A stretch of 18,076 nucleotides of DNA from Bacteroidales bacterium (GTDB lineage: Bacteria; Bacteroidota; Bacteroidia; Bacteroidales; UBA10428). This document shows positions 1-7,082 of the stretch, one piece after another. The translations under genes were made by a program, and so were the position numbers. The notes under the pieces are model-generated. The model was not told the origin of the DNA. It made no database searches and saw nothing but the letters and a program-made list of their open reading frames with translations. Where the stretch lies: contig DNTK01000005.1 of NCBI GenBank assembly GCA_003508755.1, positions 1 to 18,076 on the forward strand, written 5' to 3'. Positions within the stretch are counted from its first letter, which is position 1; each line of letters begins with the position of its first letter.

Positions 1-1919
1 TCTCCGAATTCCAATTCGCGGGCGTCATTTATAGAAATCTTTTTCTGCTGAAAGAAAGGTGCAATAAATGCATCGCCGAAACCATATCTCTTCACCTCTT
101 CAAGGGCTAAGTTTGCCTGTTTTGAGGAACTAAAATAGCCGACATAGTATTTGGTTAAGTTGCGCTCTTCAATAATCTCTGCTGAAACAGGCGACAATCC
201 ACCAAAAGCATTCATGGGAAGCTTTTTACCAAAGGCGCCCAATTGAATCCGGTATATCAGTCCGTCAGGCAATTTATCGTTGGTGGGTATTGGCTTTGTA
301 TCGCTGTAAGGTGAATTGTTCAATATTTCAAAATCGAGCAAATTGGCAGTGGGAGAAACATGGCGTTTAGACTCAGAGACTGTTACAGGGTCAACCCTGC
401 TTAGCTCAGCGTATTGTTCCGAGGGCAGGTAAGAATATAATTTTATCCCATTTACATTTTTCTGGAGCTTTACAGGGTCTTCCACTAGCAATTTTTCTTC
501 TACTTGTTCCTCGATAAATACATTCTCATCCTCCTCCAGTCCCTGCGCTTCTGTAAACAGCTGATCAACCCCTTCCTGCTCTGCCTTAATTTGCTTTTCA
601 AGCACCACGACAGATGTCATCAGCACCCTACGTTCATTCTGGTCTTCAGTTTTTCTTAGCTTATTTTTTTGCACCAGTAATTCTGTTCTCAACGAATCGC
701 ATATTAGTTGCCTTGTAAGGGCTTCCCTGAGTACCTCATCATATTCCGAAGCCAGCAAATCCTGCTTCAATGGTGGAAGCTCAGGAGCCTTTATGTTTTC
801 CTGTTCCTCCATAACATCGAAACGGGCTATGGATTTTATTTCTTCCGTTGATTTAGGAAACACAAAATCCGGAGTTTCAGTCTGCTCGATTTTATAAACC
901 ATCAGGTTTCTTCCCGATTGGTGACGGTCGGATAAAAACAAAGATGTATGATTGCTTGTATCTGGAACGTATAAAAAATCATCATATGCAGTGTTAATAG
1001 GGAACTCCAAACGTTTAGGCTCGCTAAAAGTATTGGTAATTTTATCATACCTGGCCTTGTAAATGTCATATCCCCCTAATCCACCATCACGGTCGGAACT
1101 AAAATATAGGGTCTGCGTGCGTGTGTCGAAATAGGGGTATTCTTCATTGGCAGAAGTATTTATATCATACATGTACTCGGGAAGGGTATAGTTTAAAGCT
1201 GTAATTTGCCTTATTCGGTAGATATCCTTCCCCTTCTTTCCGTTTTTCCCATAACTGGTAATAAAATAAAAATAACCATTTTTAGGATCACGGGGATGAT
1301 ACATCATTCCCTGGTACCCATGCTCGTGATCGGCAGTTGCCATAAAAGCATCAGGCATCAGGGCAAACTTGCCAGGTACGTGTTTCGCATACACACCTTC
1401 AATCTGATAGGTTTTAAGCTTATCTTTCGATAACATGTGTACATTGTTCACCATGTATACTTCATCACGGGCAAGATGAATGGCCAATTGAAGTGCGTTG
1501 GCATTTAGCTCGTTCTGAGATTTCCGGCTCGCAAGGTTTCGAAAATTTAACAGGGATATTTCGGCTTCATCGAACCGATAATTATAATAATAAGCTTCCG
1601 CCAGGTAAAAATGAACTTCGGGCCTGAAATTTTTCGACGCGGCCTGCTTTAACAAGAGGATGCATGTATCCGGGTTTTCGTTGGTTAGCAAATATGAAAC
1701 CCCCAGGTAGTAATTATACGATAGCTCATTCGGATAAACCTGTAAAAGCTTTTCAAAAGCTGTAGCAGCCTTTTTATATTTTGCCGCATCAAACAGGTTT
1801 ACTGCTTGCCTGGCAAGCTCGTCTTTTGTTTGTTCCTGAGCCCCTAAATAATTGAAAGAAATCAGCAACCCGCTGATAAGTAAAATACGTGATATACCCC
1901 AACCCGTTAACCGTTTCAT
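1..1919 (-). CDS. Exported TPR / PD40 / SPOR-like protein (C-terminus beyond window)
   Basis: The minus-strand frame is open from ATG at 1919 to the left edge (639 codons seen, no stop), so the C-terminus is missing. Residues 1-27 form a signal peptide (basic start, hydrophobic core ILLISGLLISF, likely cut after LGA). Residues about 30-160 read as TPR-like helices (e.g. AVNLFDAAKYKKAATAFEKL). Residues about 210-290 carry PD40/WD40-like beta-propeller strands, including LYFSSDRDGGLGGYDIY. Residues about 380-475 are charged and helical, probably coiled coil. From about 553 a SPOR-like domain begins (YRIQLGAF, then KYYVGYFSS). TPR plus PD40 is familiar from Bacteroidota envelope proteins that end in OmpA domains (PorE type); here a SPOR-like, possibly peptidoglycan-binding, end replaces OmpA. 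A periplasmic cell-wall-associated scaffold is inferred. Function is unproven. No TAnnTTTG promoter was found upstream on this strand. Confidence 0.85.
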   Translation of the reverse strand, partial: MKRLTGWGISRILLISGLLISFNYLGAQEQTKDELARQAVNLFDAAKYKKAATAFEKLLQVYPNELSYNYYLGVSYLLTNENPDTCILLLKQAASKNFRPEVHFYLAEAYYYNYRFDEAEISLLNFRNLASRKSQNELNANALQLAIHLARDEVYMVNNVHMLSKDKLKTYQIEGVYAKHVPGKFALMPDAFMATADHEHGYQGMMYHPRDPKNGYFYFITSYGKNGKKGKDIYRIRQITALNYTLPEYMYDINTSANEEYPYFDTRTQTLYFSSDRDGGLGGYDIYKARYDKITNTFSEPKRLEFPINTAYDDFLYVPDTSNHTSLFLSDRHQSGRNLMVYKIEQTETPDFVFPKSTEEIKSIARFDVMEEQENIKAPELPPLKQDLLASEYDEVLREALTRQLICDSLRTELLVQKNKLRKTEDQNERRVLMTSVVVLEKQIKAEQEGVDQLFTEAQGLEEDENVFIEEQVEEKLLVEDPVKLQKNVNGIKLYSYLPSEQYAELSRVDPVTVSESKRHVSPTANLLDFEILNNSPYSDTKPIPTNDKLPDGLIYRIQLGAFGKKLPMNAFGGLSPVSAEIIEERNLTKYYVGYFSSSKQANLALEEVKRYGFGDAFIAPFFQQKKISINDARELEFG

Positions 1920-1987
1920 AATAAGTAGTTTATTTCATTTGAAAAAATAAGAATTTATTACCCTCAAGTAAAAAAGAGTTATTCACA

Positions 1988-2017
1988 TTTGGAGGCTCAC
2001 AAAAAGTTTTACCTTTG
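1988..2017 (+). promoter_or_regulatory. Bacteroidota-type promoter of the FKBP-cyclophilin operon
   Basis: TTTG at 1988-1991 and TACCTTTG at 2010-2017 match the Bacteroidota -33 (TTTG) and -7 (TAnnTTTG) elements with an 18-bp spacer. Transcription would start near 2024, leaving an AT-rich leader of about 120 nt before the ATG at 2144. The rest of the 1920-2143 gap shows nothing else I can name. Confidence 0.6.
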
Positions 2018-2143
2018 CCAAGGTTTTTTATAAAAAATGTCTGGATATTTGTGCTTTATGCACTGAATAACAATATTTTAGATAAAAGACAAAACAATAA
2101 AACAGAATAGATTATAAACAATCATAAATTAAATTGAAATTAA

Positions 2144-2833
2144 ATGAAAAATATTCTTAAAATTTTTGCAGCATCAGCCGTTCTTATTGGAGTTTTCTCT
2201 TGCTCATCAAACATGGGCTCAAAAGCAAAATTAGACACAAAAATGGACACCATTTCTTACATGATTGGCGTATCCATTGGTTCTAATTTTGAAACCATGC
2301 CTGCTAAAGATGAGCTGGATTTAGCCCTTATCAGAAAAGGTATGCACGACATCATGAATGGCGACACCGTATTTACAACCCAGGAACTGCAAGTTGCCTT
2401 AAATGACTTTGGCCGTGAACAGCAACAGCTGGCGGCAGAAGAGCAAATTCGTCCTGGAAAAGAATACCTCGAAGAGAATAAAGAAAAAGAAGGTGTAATG
2501 GTAACTGAAAGTGGCTTGCAATATCGCGTTATTAAAGAAGGCAATGGCGTTAAGCCGGCGGTAACCGACACAGTTGTTGCACATTATACAGGTACCTTAA
2601 TCGATGGCACTGTATTCGATAGTTCAAAAGACCTTGGCGAACCTGCCAGGTTTGCCCTTAACCGTGTTATCCGCGGATGGACCGAAGGACTTCAATTAAT
2701 GTCTGTTGGTTCGGTTTATGAGTTTGTTATTCCGCATGAATTGGCTTATGGTCCAAGAGGTTCTCGTTCAATTAAACCTTACCAAACACTCATTTTTGAA
2801 GTTGAGTTGATTGATATAGTTAAAGCTGAGTAG
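2144..2833 (+). CDS. FKBP-type peptidyl-prolyl cis-trans isomerase, lipoprotein
   Basis: 229 residues. A hydrophobic signal ends in VFSC with lipidation expected at Cys20, so it should be a membrane-anchored envelope foldase. Residues about 32-115 are the helical FKBP_N dimerisation/chaperone region of the FkpA/Mip type, followed by the linker VTESGLQYRVI. Residues about 140-226 are the FKBP domain that catalyses proline cis-trans isomerisation. Expected pocket residues are present: Tyr148, Phe158-Asp159, Val175-Ile176, Trp179, Tyr202 and Phe218. The loop after Tyr202 is odd: GPRGSRSIKPYQT replaces the usual GxRGAGGVIPPxAT. The stop is 18 bp before the cyclophilin ATG, so the two probably share a transcript. 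It is paralogous to the FKBP at 3508, aligning without gaps to about residue 205. No Shine-Dalgarno is seen, as is common in this phylum. Confidence 0.95.
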   Translation: MKNILKIFAASAVLIGVFSCSSNMGSKAKLDTKMDTISYMIGVSIGSNFETMPAKDELDLALIRKGMHDIMNGDTVFTTQELQVALNDFGREQQQLAAEEQIRPGKEYLEENKEKEGVMVTESGLQYRVIKEGNGVKPAVTDTVVAHYTGTLIDGTVFDSSKDLGEPARFALNRVIRGWTEGLQLMSVGSVYEFVIPHELAYGPRGSRSIKPYQTLIFEVELIDIVKAE

Positions 2834-2851
2834 AAATCTAATTTAAGTGCA

Positions 2852-3307
2852 ATGAATGCTCTAATCAAAACCGAAAAAGGAACATTGAAGGTTGAGTTTT
2901 ACGATAAGGATGCTCCCAAAACGGTAGCTAATTTTGTAAAACTCGCAAAAGAAGGTTATTACGATGGACTTCACTTTCATCGGGTTATCCCTGATTTTGT
3001 TATTCAGGGTGGATGCCCGTATTCAAAGGATCTATCTGATCCACGCGTAGGGACAGGCGGACCCGGGTATGCAATTGATTGCGAACTGGATGGAGACAAC
3101 CAATATCATGATCGCGGGGTGTTATCGATGGCACATGCCGGTAGAAACACGGGTGGCTCGCAATTCTTTATTTGCCATAGCCGCACCAATACTGCCCACC
3201 TTGATAGAAACCATACCTGCTTTGGAAAGGTTGTTGAAGGTGTTGATCTTGTGGATGCGATTCAGCAGGGCGATTTAATTGAAAAAATCGAAATTGTCGA
3301 AAAGTAG
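2852..3307 (+). CDS. Cyclophilin-type peptidyl-prolyl cis-trans isomerase
   Basis: 151 residues, a minimal single-domain cyclophilin with no signal peptide, so it is predicted to be cytoplasmic, unlike the two flanking FKBPs. The motif FHRVIPDFVIQGG gives the catalytic Arg44 plus Phe49 and Gln52. GSQFFI supplies Gln104 and Phe106, and NHTCFGKV supplies His121. The tryptophan that contacts cyclosporin in eukaryotic cyclophilins is Leu117 here, as in many bacterial members, so weak drug binding is expected from family knowledge. It is the second gene of an operon, 18 bp after the FKBP lipoprotein, and is followed directly by an intrinsic terminator. Family assignment is firm; the specific client proteins cannot be told. 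Confidence 0.96.
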   Translation: MNALIKTEKGTLKVEFYDKDAPKTVANFVKLAKEGYYDGLHFHRVIPDFVIQGGCPYSKDLSDPRVGTGGPGYAIDCELDGDNQYHDRGVLSMAHAGRNTGGSQFFICHSRTNTAHLDRNHTCFGKVVEGVDLVDAIQQGDLIEKIEIVEK

Positions 3308-3329
3308 ATGAAATTTCTTCATATTACAA

Positions 3330-3359
3330 AGAGGTCTGAAAATTCAGGCCTCTTTTTTT
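3330..3359 (+). terminator. Rho-independent terminator after the cyclophilin gene
   Basis: An 11-bp inverted repeat (AGAGGTCTGAA at 3330-3340 with TTCAGGCCTCT at 3343-3353, one T-G wobble) is followed by a T run to 3359. It lies 22 nt past the stop codon and closes the two-gene isomerase operon. Confidence 0.9.
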
Positions 3360-3385
3360 GTTTGGTTAAAAAGCGTTAAAGGTCC

Positions 3386-3414
3386 TTGCCGCTGATAAAA
3401 ATGAATTACATTTG
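3386..3414 (+). promoter_or_regulatory. Promoter of the second FKBP gene
   Basis: TTG at 3386-3388 and TACATTTG at 3407-3414, spaced by 18 bp, match the Bacteroidota -33/-7 elements. The site lies just after the terminator at 3330-3359 and about 94 bp before the ATG at 3508, so the second FKBP appears to be expressed independently of the first. Confidence 0.6.
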
Positions 3415-3507
3415 GGAAATCATTGTTGCTGCAGGTAAGTAACAATAATTTATAAACATATTAATCAAAAGGAACAGAAACTGTCTGTACCCTTAAATAC
3501 TAGTCAG

Positions 3508-4200
3508 ATGAAAAACTTAGTCAGAATTATTTTTGCCATTGCACTTATTTCCATACCTGCTGTTTCGCAGGCCCAAAAAGGGAAAAAGCTAAAACTGGAA
3601 TCAAAATCCGATACAGCAAGCTATATGCTGGGCGTTACCATTGGTTCAAACATTGCCGAGATGCCCAGTAAAAATGAAATTGATATTGACTTACTAAAAA
3701 GAGGAATTGAAGATATTATGAAAAGCGATACGGTATTTGACATGATGCAAATACAGGCTTTTCTATCGGTTTATATGCAGAAGCAGAAAGATATTGCCAA
3801 CCAGGAATTATCGAAGGAACAAGTTAAGTTCTTAGAAGAAAACAAAACAAAAGAAGGTGTAAAAGTTACCGAGAGTGGTCTTCAATACGAAGTAATTAAG
3901 GAAGGAGAAGGCCCGAAACCGCTTGATACGGATAAGGTAAAAGTCCACTATAAAGGTAGCCTGATTGATGGTACTGTTTTCGATAGTTCATACGACCGGG
4001 AAACACCCACCGAATTTGGTTTAGGCCAGGTCATACCGGGCTGGACAGAAGGGCTGCAATTAATGACACCCGGCTCTGTCTACAAACTTTATATTCCGCA
4101 CGAACTAGGCTACGGCTCACGTGGTGCAGGAGGTGTAATTCCGCCCTATGCCACCTTGATTTTTGAGATTGAATTACTGGAAATACTACCTGCAGAATAA
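3508..4200 (+). CDS. FKBP-type peptidyl-prolyl cis-trans isomerase, periplasmic
   Basis: 230 residues. The N-terminus is a classical signal peptide (hydrophobic IIFAIALISIPAV, probable cut after SQA) with no lipobox Cys, so a soluble periplasmic enzyme is expected. Residues about 33-115 are the FKBP_N helical region and residues about 140-228 the catalytic FKBP domain. Active-site residues are all visible: Tyr148, Phe158-Asp159, Val175-Ile176, Trp179, Tyr202 and Phe219. The loop SRGAGGVIPPYATLIFEIEL is the standard form, unlike the altered loop in the lipoprotein paralogue at 2144. The two proteins have nearly the same layout and length, so this is a local duplication that diverged in location (lipid-anchored versus soluble) and pocket. 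It has its own promoter and is followed by a shared terminator facing the convergent metallopeptidase. Confidence 0.95.
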   Translation: MKNLVRIIFAIALISIPAVSQAQKGKKLKLESKSDTASYMLGVTIGSNIAEMPSKNEIDIDLLKRGIEDIMKSDTVFDMMQIQAFLSVYMQKQKDIANQELSKEQVKFLEENKTKEGVKVTESGLQYEVIKEGEGPKPLDTDKVKVHYKGSLIDGTVFDSSYDRETPTEFGLGQVIPGWTEGLQLMTPGSVYKLYIPHELGYGSRGAGGVIPPYATLIFEIELLEILPAE

Positions 4201-4216
4201 TTTTTAATACAAAAAT

Positions 4217-4274
4217 AAAAGCGCACAAGTACTTAGGGGTAAAAGTCTGAACCCTTCTGTATTTGTGCGCTTTT
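4217..4274. terminator. Nested bidirectional terminator between convergent genes
   Basis: A 16-bp inverted repeat pairs 4217-4232 (AAAAGCGCACAAGTAC) with 4259-4274, with one G-T wobble. A second 6-bp stem (4235-4240 with 4251-4256) sits inside its loop. The arms end in A/T runs on both sides: TTTT on the plus strand and a T-rich tail on the minus strand. It can therefore end both the FKBP gene (stop at 4200) and the minus-strand peptidase gene (stop at 4288). Confidence 0.85.
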
Positions 4275-4287
4275 GGGTCATAGTACT

Positions 4288-5565
4288 TCAATAAGAATAA
4301 AACCCAATCATTCGAATTATATGCTCTGTGCATACAGGGCAAAATTTACCATAGGTTGATGTTTTCATAGCACAATCGCGGGCAGGACGATAGACATCTT
4401 TAGCCTGATAACTTGCTCCCTCAAAAACTCCTATTACATTGTCATATTGACTTTTATCCGGCGTAGGCACCGGGATTGAATCATGTACCAGGCTGGCCCA
4501 TTTCCCAGCAAAGTCTACAAGTGTGGTAATATTTGGTTCGACCGGCTCTAAATCGGTTCGCACAAAATCTTCATAGGCAACTTCAGACGAGAAATATTCG
4601 TCGGCAAGGCCTGCAAAACCATGACCAAATTCATGAATAAATAAAAAAGCTGCTCTTTCATTGTCGGAAGTAAAGATGTTGTAAAAATTATAGATACCGC
4701 CACCTCCATATTTTTCTGAATTTATCAGAACGCACAACTGATCAATGGGGACACCTGAAAGATAATCGTATACTTTCGTCAGATCCGGAACCGACATATA
4801 CCTTTCAATACCAAAGGTATAAAAGGTCGCATCCAACCAGGTGCTTTTCCAGATGGAATCGCCGGGAATGTCTACCCCCTGCTCTTCTGAAGCAAGAAAT
4901 ACTGCATGAACATTAATTTTATTCTGGTATAATGAATAGGGTTCCCAGCGAAACAAGTTATCCCTAAAACGCTCAACATCCCCAATAAACTTGTCCTTTT
5001 GATCGGATGTATAACCTTCCGATACAAAAACAATATCAAGCGCTTTATGGGAAGGGTAATGACCGTGTACTGTCTGATATTCTTGGTTTTTAGATGGGTC
5101 TGAAGTAACCGGAAAGACGGCAGGATCCAATTCAGTTTTGAAAAAGGGTTGAAATACCAGATTACTATCGCGAGCATGGATAATAATCTTCACTTTATTT
5201 TTTGGACGGGGGAACAAAACGCATTCACGAAACTTTTTCACTGTGGTTTTGGCCTCGGCAATGGTTTGCCACTCCTGAAATAAATTGGAATAGCCTCGTG
5301 AATAAATCAATTTATTCGAATAAAAATCATACCCCTCCAACATCACCCTGCCATAACTGAAAGTATCGACAAGGTTTGCTTTACTGCCACCCCACACCCC
5401 CTCCAAAATATATGAGTGCTCGAGTATTTCCTGGTATGCGCTATTACCCTGAATGGTGTAATTCATGCGTATTCTACCATCAGAAAAGTACGTGTTGTAA
5501 TCGTTTGCCTGCAGAAGCAGCACGAAAAACAGAACCGGAAACAAAAGCAATCGTTTTTTCACCAT
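4288..5565 (-). CDS. M64-family (IgA peptidase-like) secreted zinc metallopeptidase
   Basis: 425 residues with a signal peptide (basic KKR, then LLLFPVLFFVLLL, cut near LQA), so it is exported. Residues about 22-145 fit the beta-rich N-terminal domain of M64 peptidases. Residues about 165-420 are the catalytic domain. The zinc site is HEFGHGFAGLADEY at 311-324: His311 and His315 as ligands, Glu312 as the catalytic base, and the conserved Asp322-Glu323. Four cysteines near the C-terminus (398, 409, 412, plus an isolated 115) include a CPVC pair close to the end, typical of the family. Known relatives include an IgA-cleaving enzyme from a gut commensal, but most Bacteroidota members have no known substrate, so IgA should not be assumed here. 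The gene is convergent with the FKBP gene and divergent from the channel gene, with a 60-bp gap. Confidence 0.9.
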   Translation of the reverse strand: MVKKRLLLFPVLFFVLLLQANDYNTYFSDGRIRMNYTIQGNSAYQEILEHSYILEGVWGGSKANLVDTFSYGRVMLEGYDFYSNKLIYSRGYSNLFQEWQTIAEAKTTVKKFRECVLFPRPKNKVKIIIHARDSNLVFQPFFKTELDPAVFPVTSDPSKNQEYQTVHGHYPSHKALDIVFVSEGYTSDQKDKFIGDVERFRDNLFRWEPYSLYQNKINVHAVFLASEEQGVDIPGDSIWKSTWLDATFYTFGIERYMSVPDLTKVYDYLSGVPIDQLCVLINSEKYGGGGIYNFYNIFTSDNERAAFLFIHEFGHGFAGLADEYFSSEVAYEDFVRTDLEPVEPNITTLVDFAGKWASLVHDSIPVPTPDKSQYDNVIGVFEGASYQAKDVYRPARDCAMKTSTYGKFCPVCTEHIIRMIGFYSY

Positions 5566-5584
5566 AACTTGTGTGTTATTTATT

Positions 5585-5592
5585 TATTTTTG
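5585..5592 (+). promoter_or_regulatory. Possible -7 element for the MscS-type channel gene
   Basis: TATTTTTG matches TAnnTTTG and lies 33 bp before the ATG at 5626, inside the 60-bp divergent gap. No good -33 TTTG is found at the right distance, and T-rich matches arise by chance, so the call is weak. No match was found for the divergent peptidase. Confidence 0.3.
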
Positions 5593-5625
5593 TTCAGTGC
5601 CAATCTACTAATTTAATTAATCTGC

Positions 5626-6882
5626 ATGGAAACTGAATTACTTCTTGATTTAAATTCGTTGCTTTCGAAAACTGGGATTCCAGAACAATATTTAAAATTT
5701 TTAAACATTGGAATAGGACTAATTGTCATTTTTCTGCTTGCTTGGCTTACTGAAGTTATTACCCGGAAAGTAGTATTACGTGCCTTAAAATCAGTCGCAA
5801 AGAGAACCTCTACCAATTGGGACGATATCCTGCTCGAAAAAAAAGTATTTAACCGGCTTGCTCACATTGTCCCTGCTTTAATTATCTATTCATCCATTGG
5901 TGTGGTGCTGCGCGAATACGAAAATGCAGTTTTAATTATCAGGGCTATTTTAAAGATCTACATGATTGTGATGGTGCTGTTGGCAATCGATTCCTTTATT
6001 AATTCGCTGCACCAGATATATAAAACACTAAAGGTTTCAAAAGACCGTGATATCAAAGGATATATTCAGGTTGTAAAAATAATTGTTTACTTCCTGGCCA
6101 TAATATTAATTCTATCGATAATCTTGAACCGAAAGCCCGGAGCTCTCTTTGCCGGTCTTGGTGCTATGGCGGCTGTGCTGCTATTGATTTTTAAGGATAC
6201 CATTCTGGGGTTTGTTGCAAGTATTCAACTTTCGGCCAACAACATGGTAAAAATAGGCGACTGGATTAGCATGCCCAGTCATGGTGCCGATGGCGATGTG
6301 ATTGAAGTAACCTTAAATACGGTAAAAGTTCAGAACTGGGATAAAACCATCAGCACCATCCCTACTTATGCATTGGTATCGGAGTCGTTTAGCAACTGGC
6401 GCGGCATGGAGGAATCAGGAGGCAGAAGGATAAAACGACACATTAACATCGATATGAAAAGTGTGACCTTTTGCACACCTGAGATGATCGAGAAGTTTAA
6501 AAAGATTCAGTACCTCAAAGGACATATAGAAAAGCGCCAGGCCGAGATTGAAGAATATAACCGGAAAAATAACATTGACGACTCCATTTCGGTAAATGGA
6601 CGTCGAATGACTAACTTTGGAACATTCAGGTATTACCTGGAAGAATACCTTAAAAACCACCCCAAAACACATAACAACATGACCATGCTTGTGCGGCATC
6701 TGCAACCAACAGAAAAAGGCATTCCCATTGAAGTGTATGTATTTAGTAACGACCAGGCCTGGGCCAATTATGAAGCAATACAATCTGATATTTTTGACCA
6801 TATTTTGGCCGTTATCCCGGAATTTGAATTACGTGTATTTCAAAATCCAACCGGAGACGATTTTAAGTACTTAACCAAATAA
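5626..6882 (+). CDS. ybdG: Mechanosensitive ion channel, MscS family, YbdG-like
   Basis: 418 residues, close to the roughly 415 of E. coli YbdG (MscM). Hydrophobic segments fall at about 25-46, 79-96, 103-124 and 148-168. They are followed by the pore-lining helix at about 172-200, rich in Gly and Ala (GALFAGLGAMAAVLLLIF). The MscS beta domain follows (VKIGDWISMPSHGADGDVIE). The stretch from TVKVQNWDKTISTIPTYAL through SFSNWRGMEESGGRRIKR is characteristic of the YbdG branch. A charged insert (about 283-345) and a cytoplasmic C-terminal domain complete it. The protein should open under membrane tension and protect from osmotic downshock as an inner-membrane channel. Neighbours give no functional hint. 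The symbol is given by homology; orthology is likely but not proven. Confidence 0.88.
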   Translation: METELLLDLNSLLSKTGIPEQYLKFLNIGIGLIVIFLLAWLTEVITRKVVLRALKSVAKRTSTNWDDILLEKKVFNRLAHIVPALIIYSSIGVVLREYENAVLIIRAILKIYMIVMVLLAIDSFINSLHQIYKTLKVSKDRDIKGYIQVVKIIVYFLAIILILSIILNRKPGALFAGLGAMAAVLLLIFKDTILGFVASIQLSANNMVKIGDWISMPSHGADGDVIEVTLNTVKVQNWDKTISTIPTYALVSESFSNWRGMEESGGRRIKRHINIDMKSVTFCTPEMIEKFKKIQYLKGHIEKRQAEIEEYNRKNNIDDSISVNGRRMTNFGTFRYYLEEYLKNHPKTHNNMTMLVRHLQPTEKGIPIEVYVFSNDQAWANYEAIQSDIFDHILAVIPEFELRVFQNPTGDDFKYLTK

Positions 6883-6901
6883 AAAAGCGTAAATCTTTTT
6901 T
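6881..6901 (+). terminator. Weak A/T hairpin after the channel gene
   Basis: AAAAAAG at 6881-6887 pairs with CTTTTTT at 6895-6901 around a 7-nt loop, overlapping the stop codon. The stem is almost all A-T and lacks a separate T tract, so it is only a candidate terminator. Confidence 0.25.
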
Positions 6902-6998
6902 CCAGACTAATAACATGTCAGCGTGGATACTGATCTGTTTTTTATTTCATCATACATTCTTATCAAATGCAATCGTGTTTTTTTCCATAATTCTAAAA

Positions 6999-7006
6999 TA
7001 CCTTTG
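6999..7006 (+). promoter_or_regulatory. Probable -7 element of the HTCS regulator gene
   Basis: TACCTTTG matches TAnnTTTG exactly and equals the -7 element of the promoter at 1988-2017. It lies 77 bp before the TTG start at 7083. The expected -33 position holds only a T-rich TGTTT sequence, which suits a low-level constitutive sensor gene. Nothing else is evident in the 6883-7082 gap. Confidence 0.45.
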
Positions 7007-7082
7007 AAGGCTTTCGATAATTTGAAAGATTGGAATAAAATCTATTATTTATATATTTATTCTTAAATCTGCATTAAACAAA

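Noticed and set aside
2010..2024. Short inverted repeat ACCTT/AAGGT at the promoter as an operator
   Set aside because: It has five-base arms that overlap the -7 element; a repeat this short is expected by chance in AT-rich DNA.
6415..6801. 128-codon minus-strand open frame
   Set aside because: It is antisense to the channel C-terminal domain and has no recognisable features.
6903..6945. Hairpin TCAG/CTGA followed by a T run after the channel gene
   Set aside because: The stem is only 4 bp with an 8-nt loop, too weak to call a terminator.
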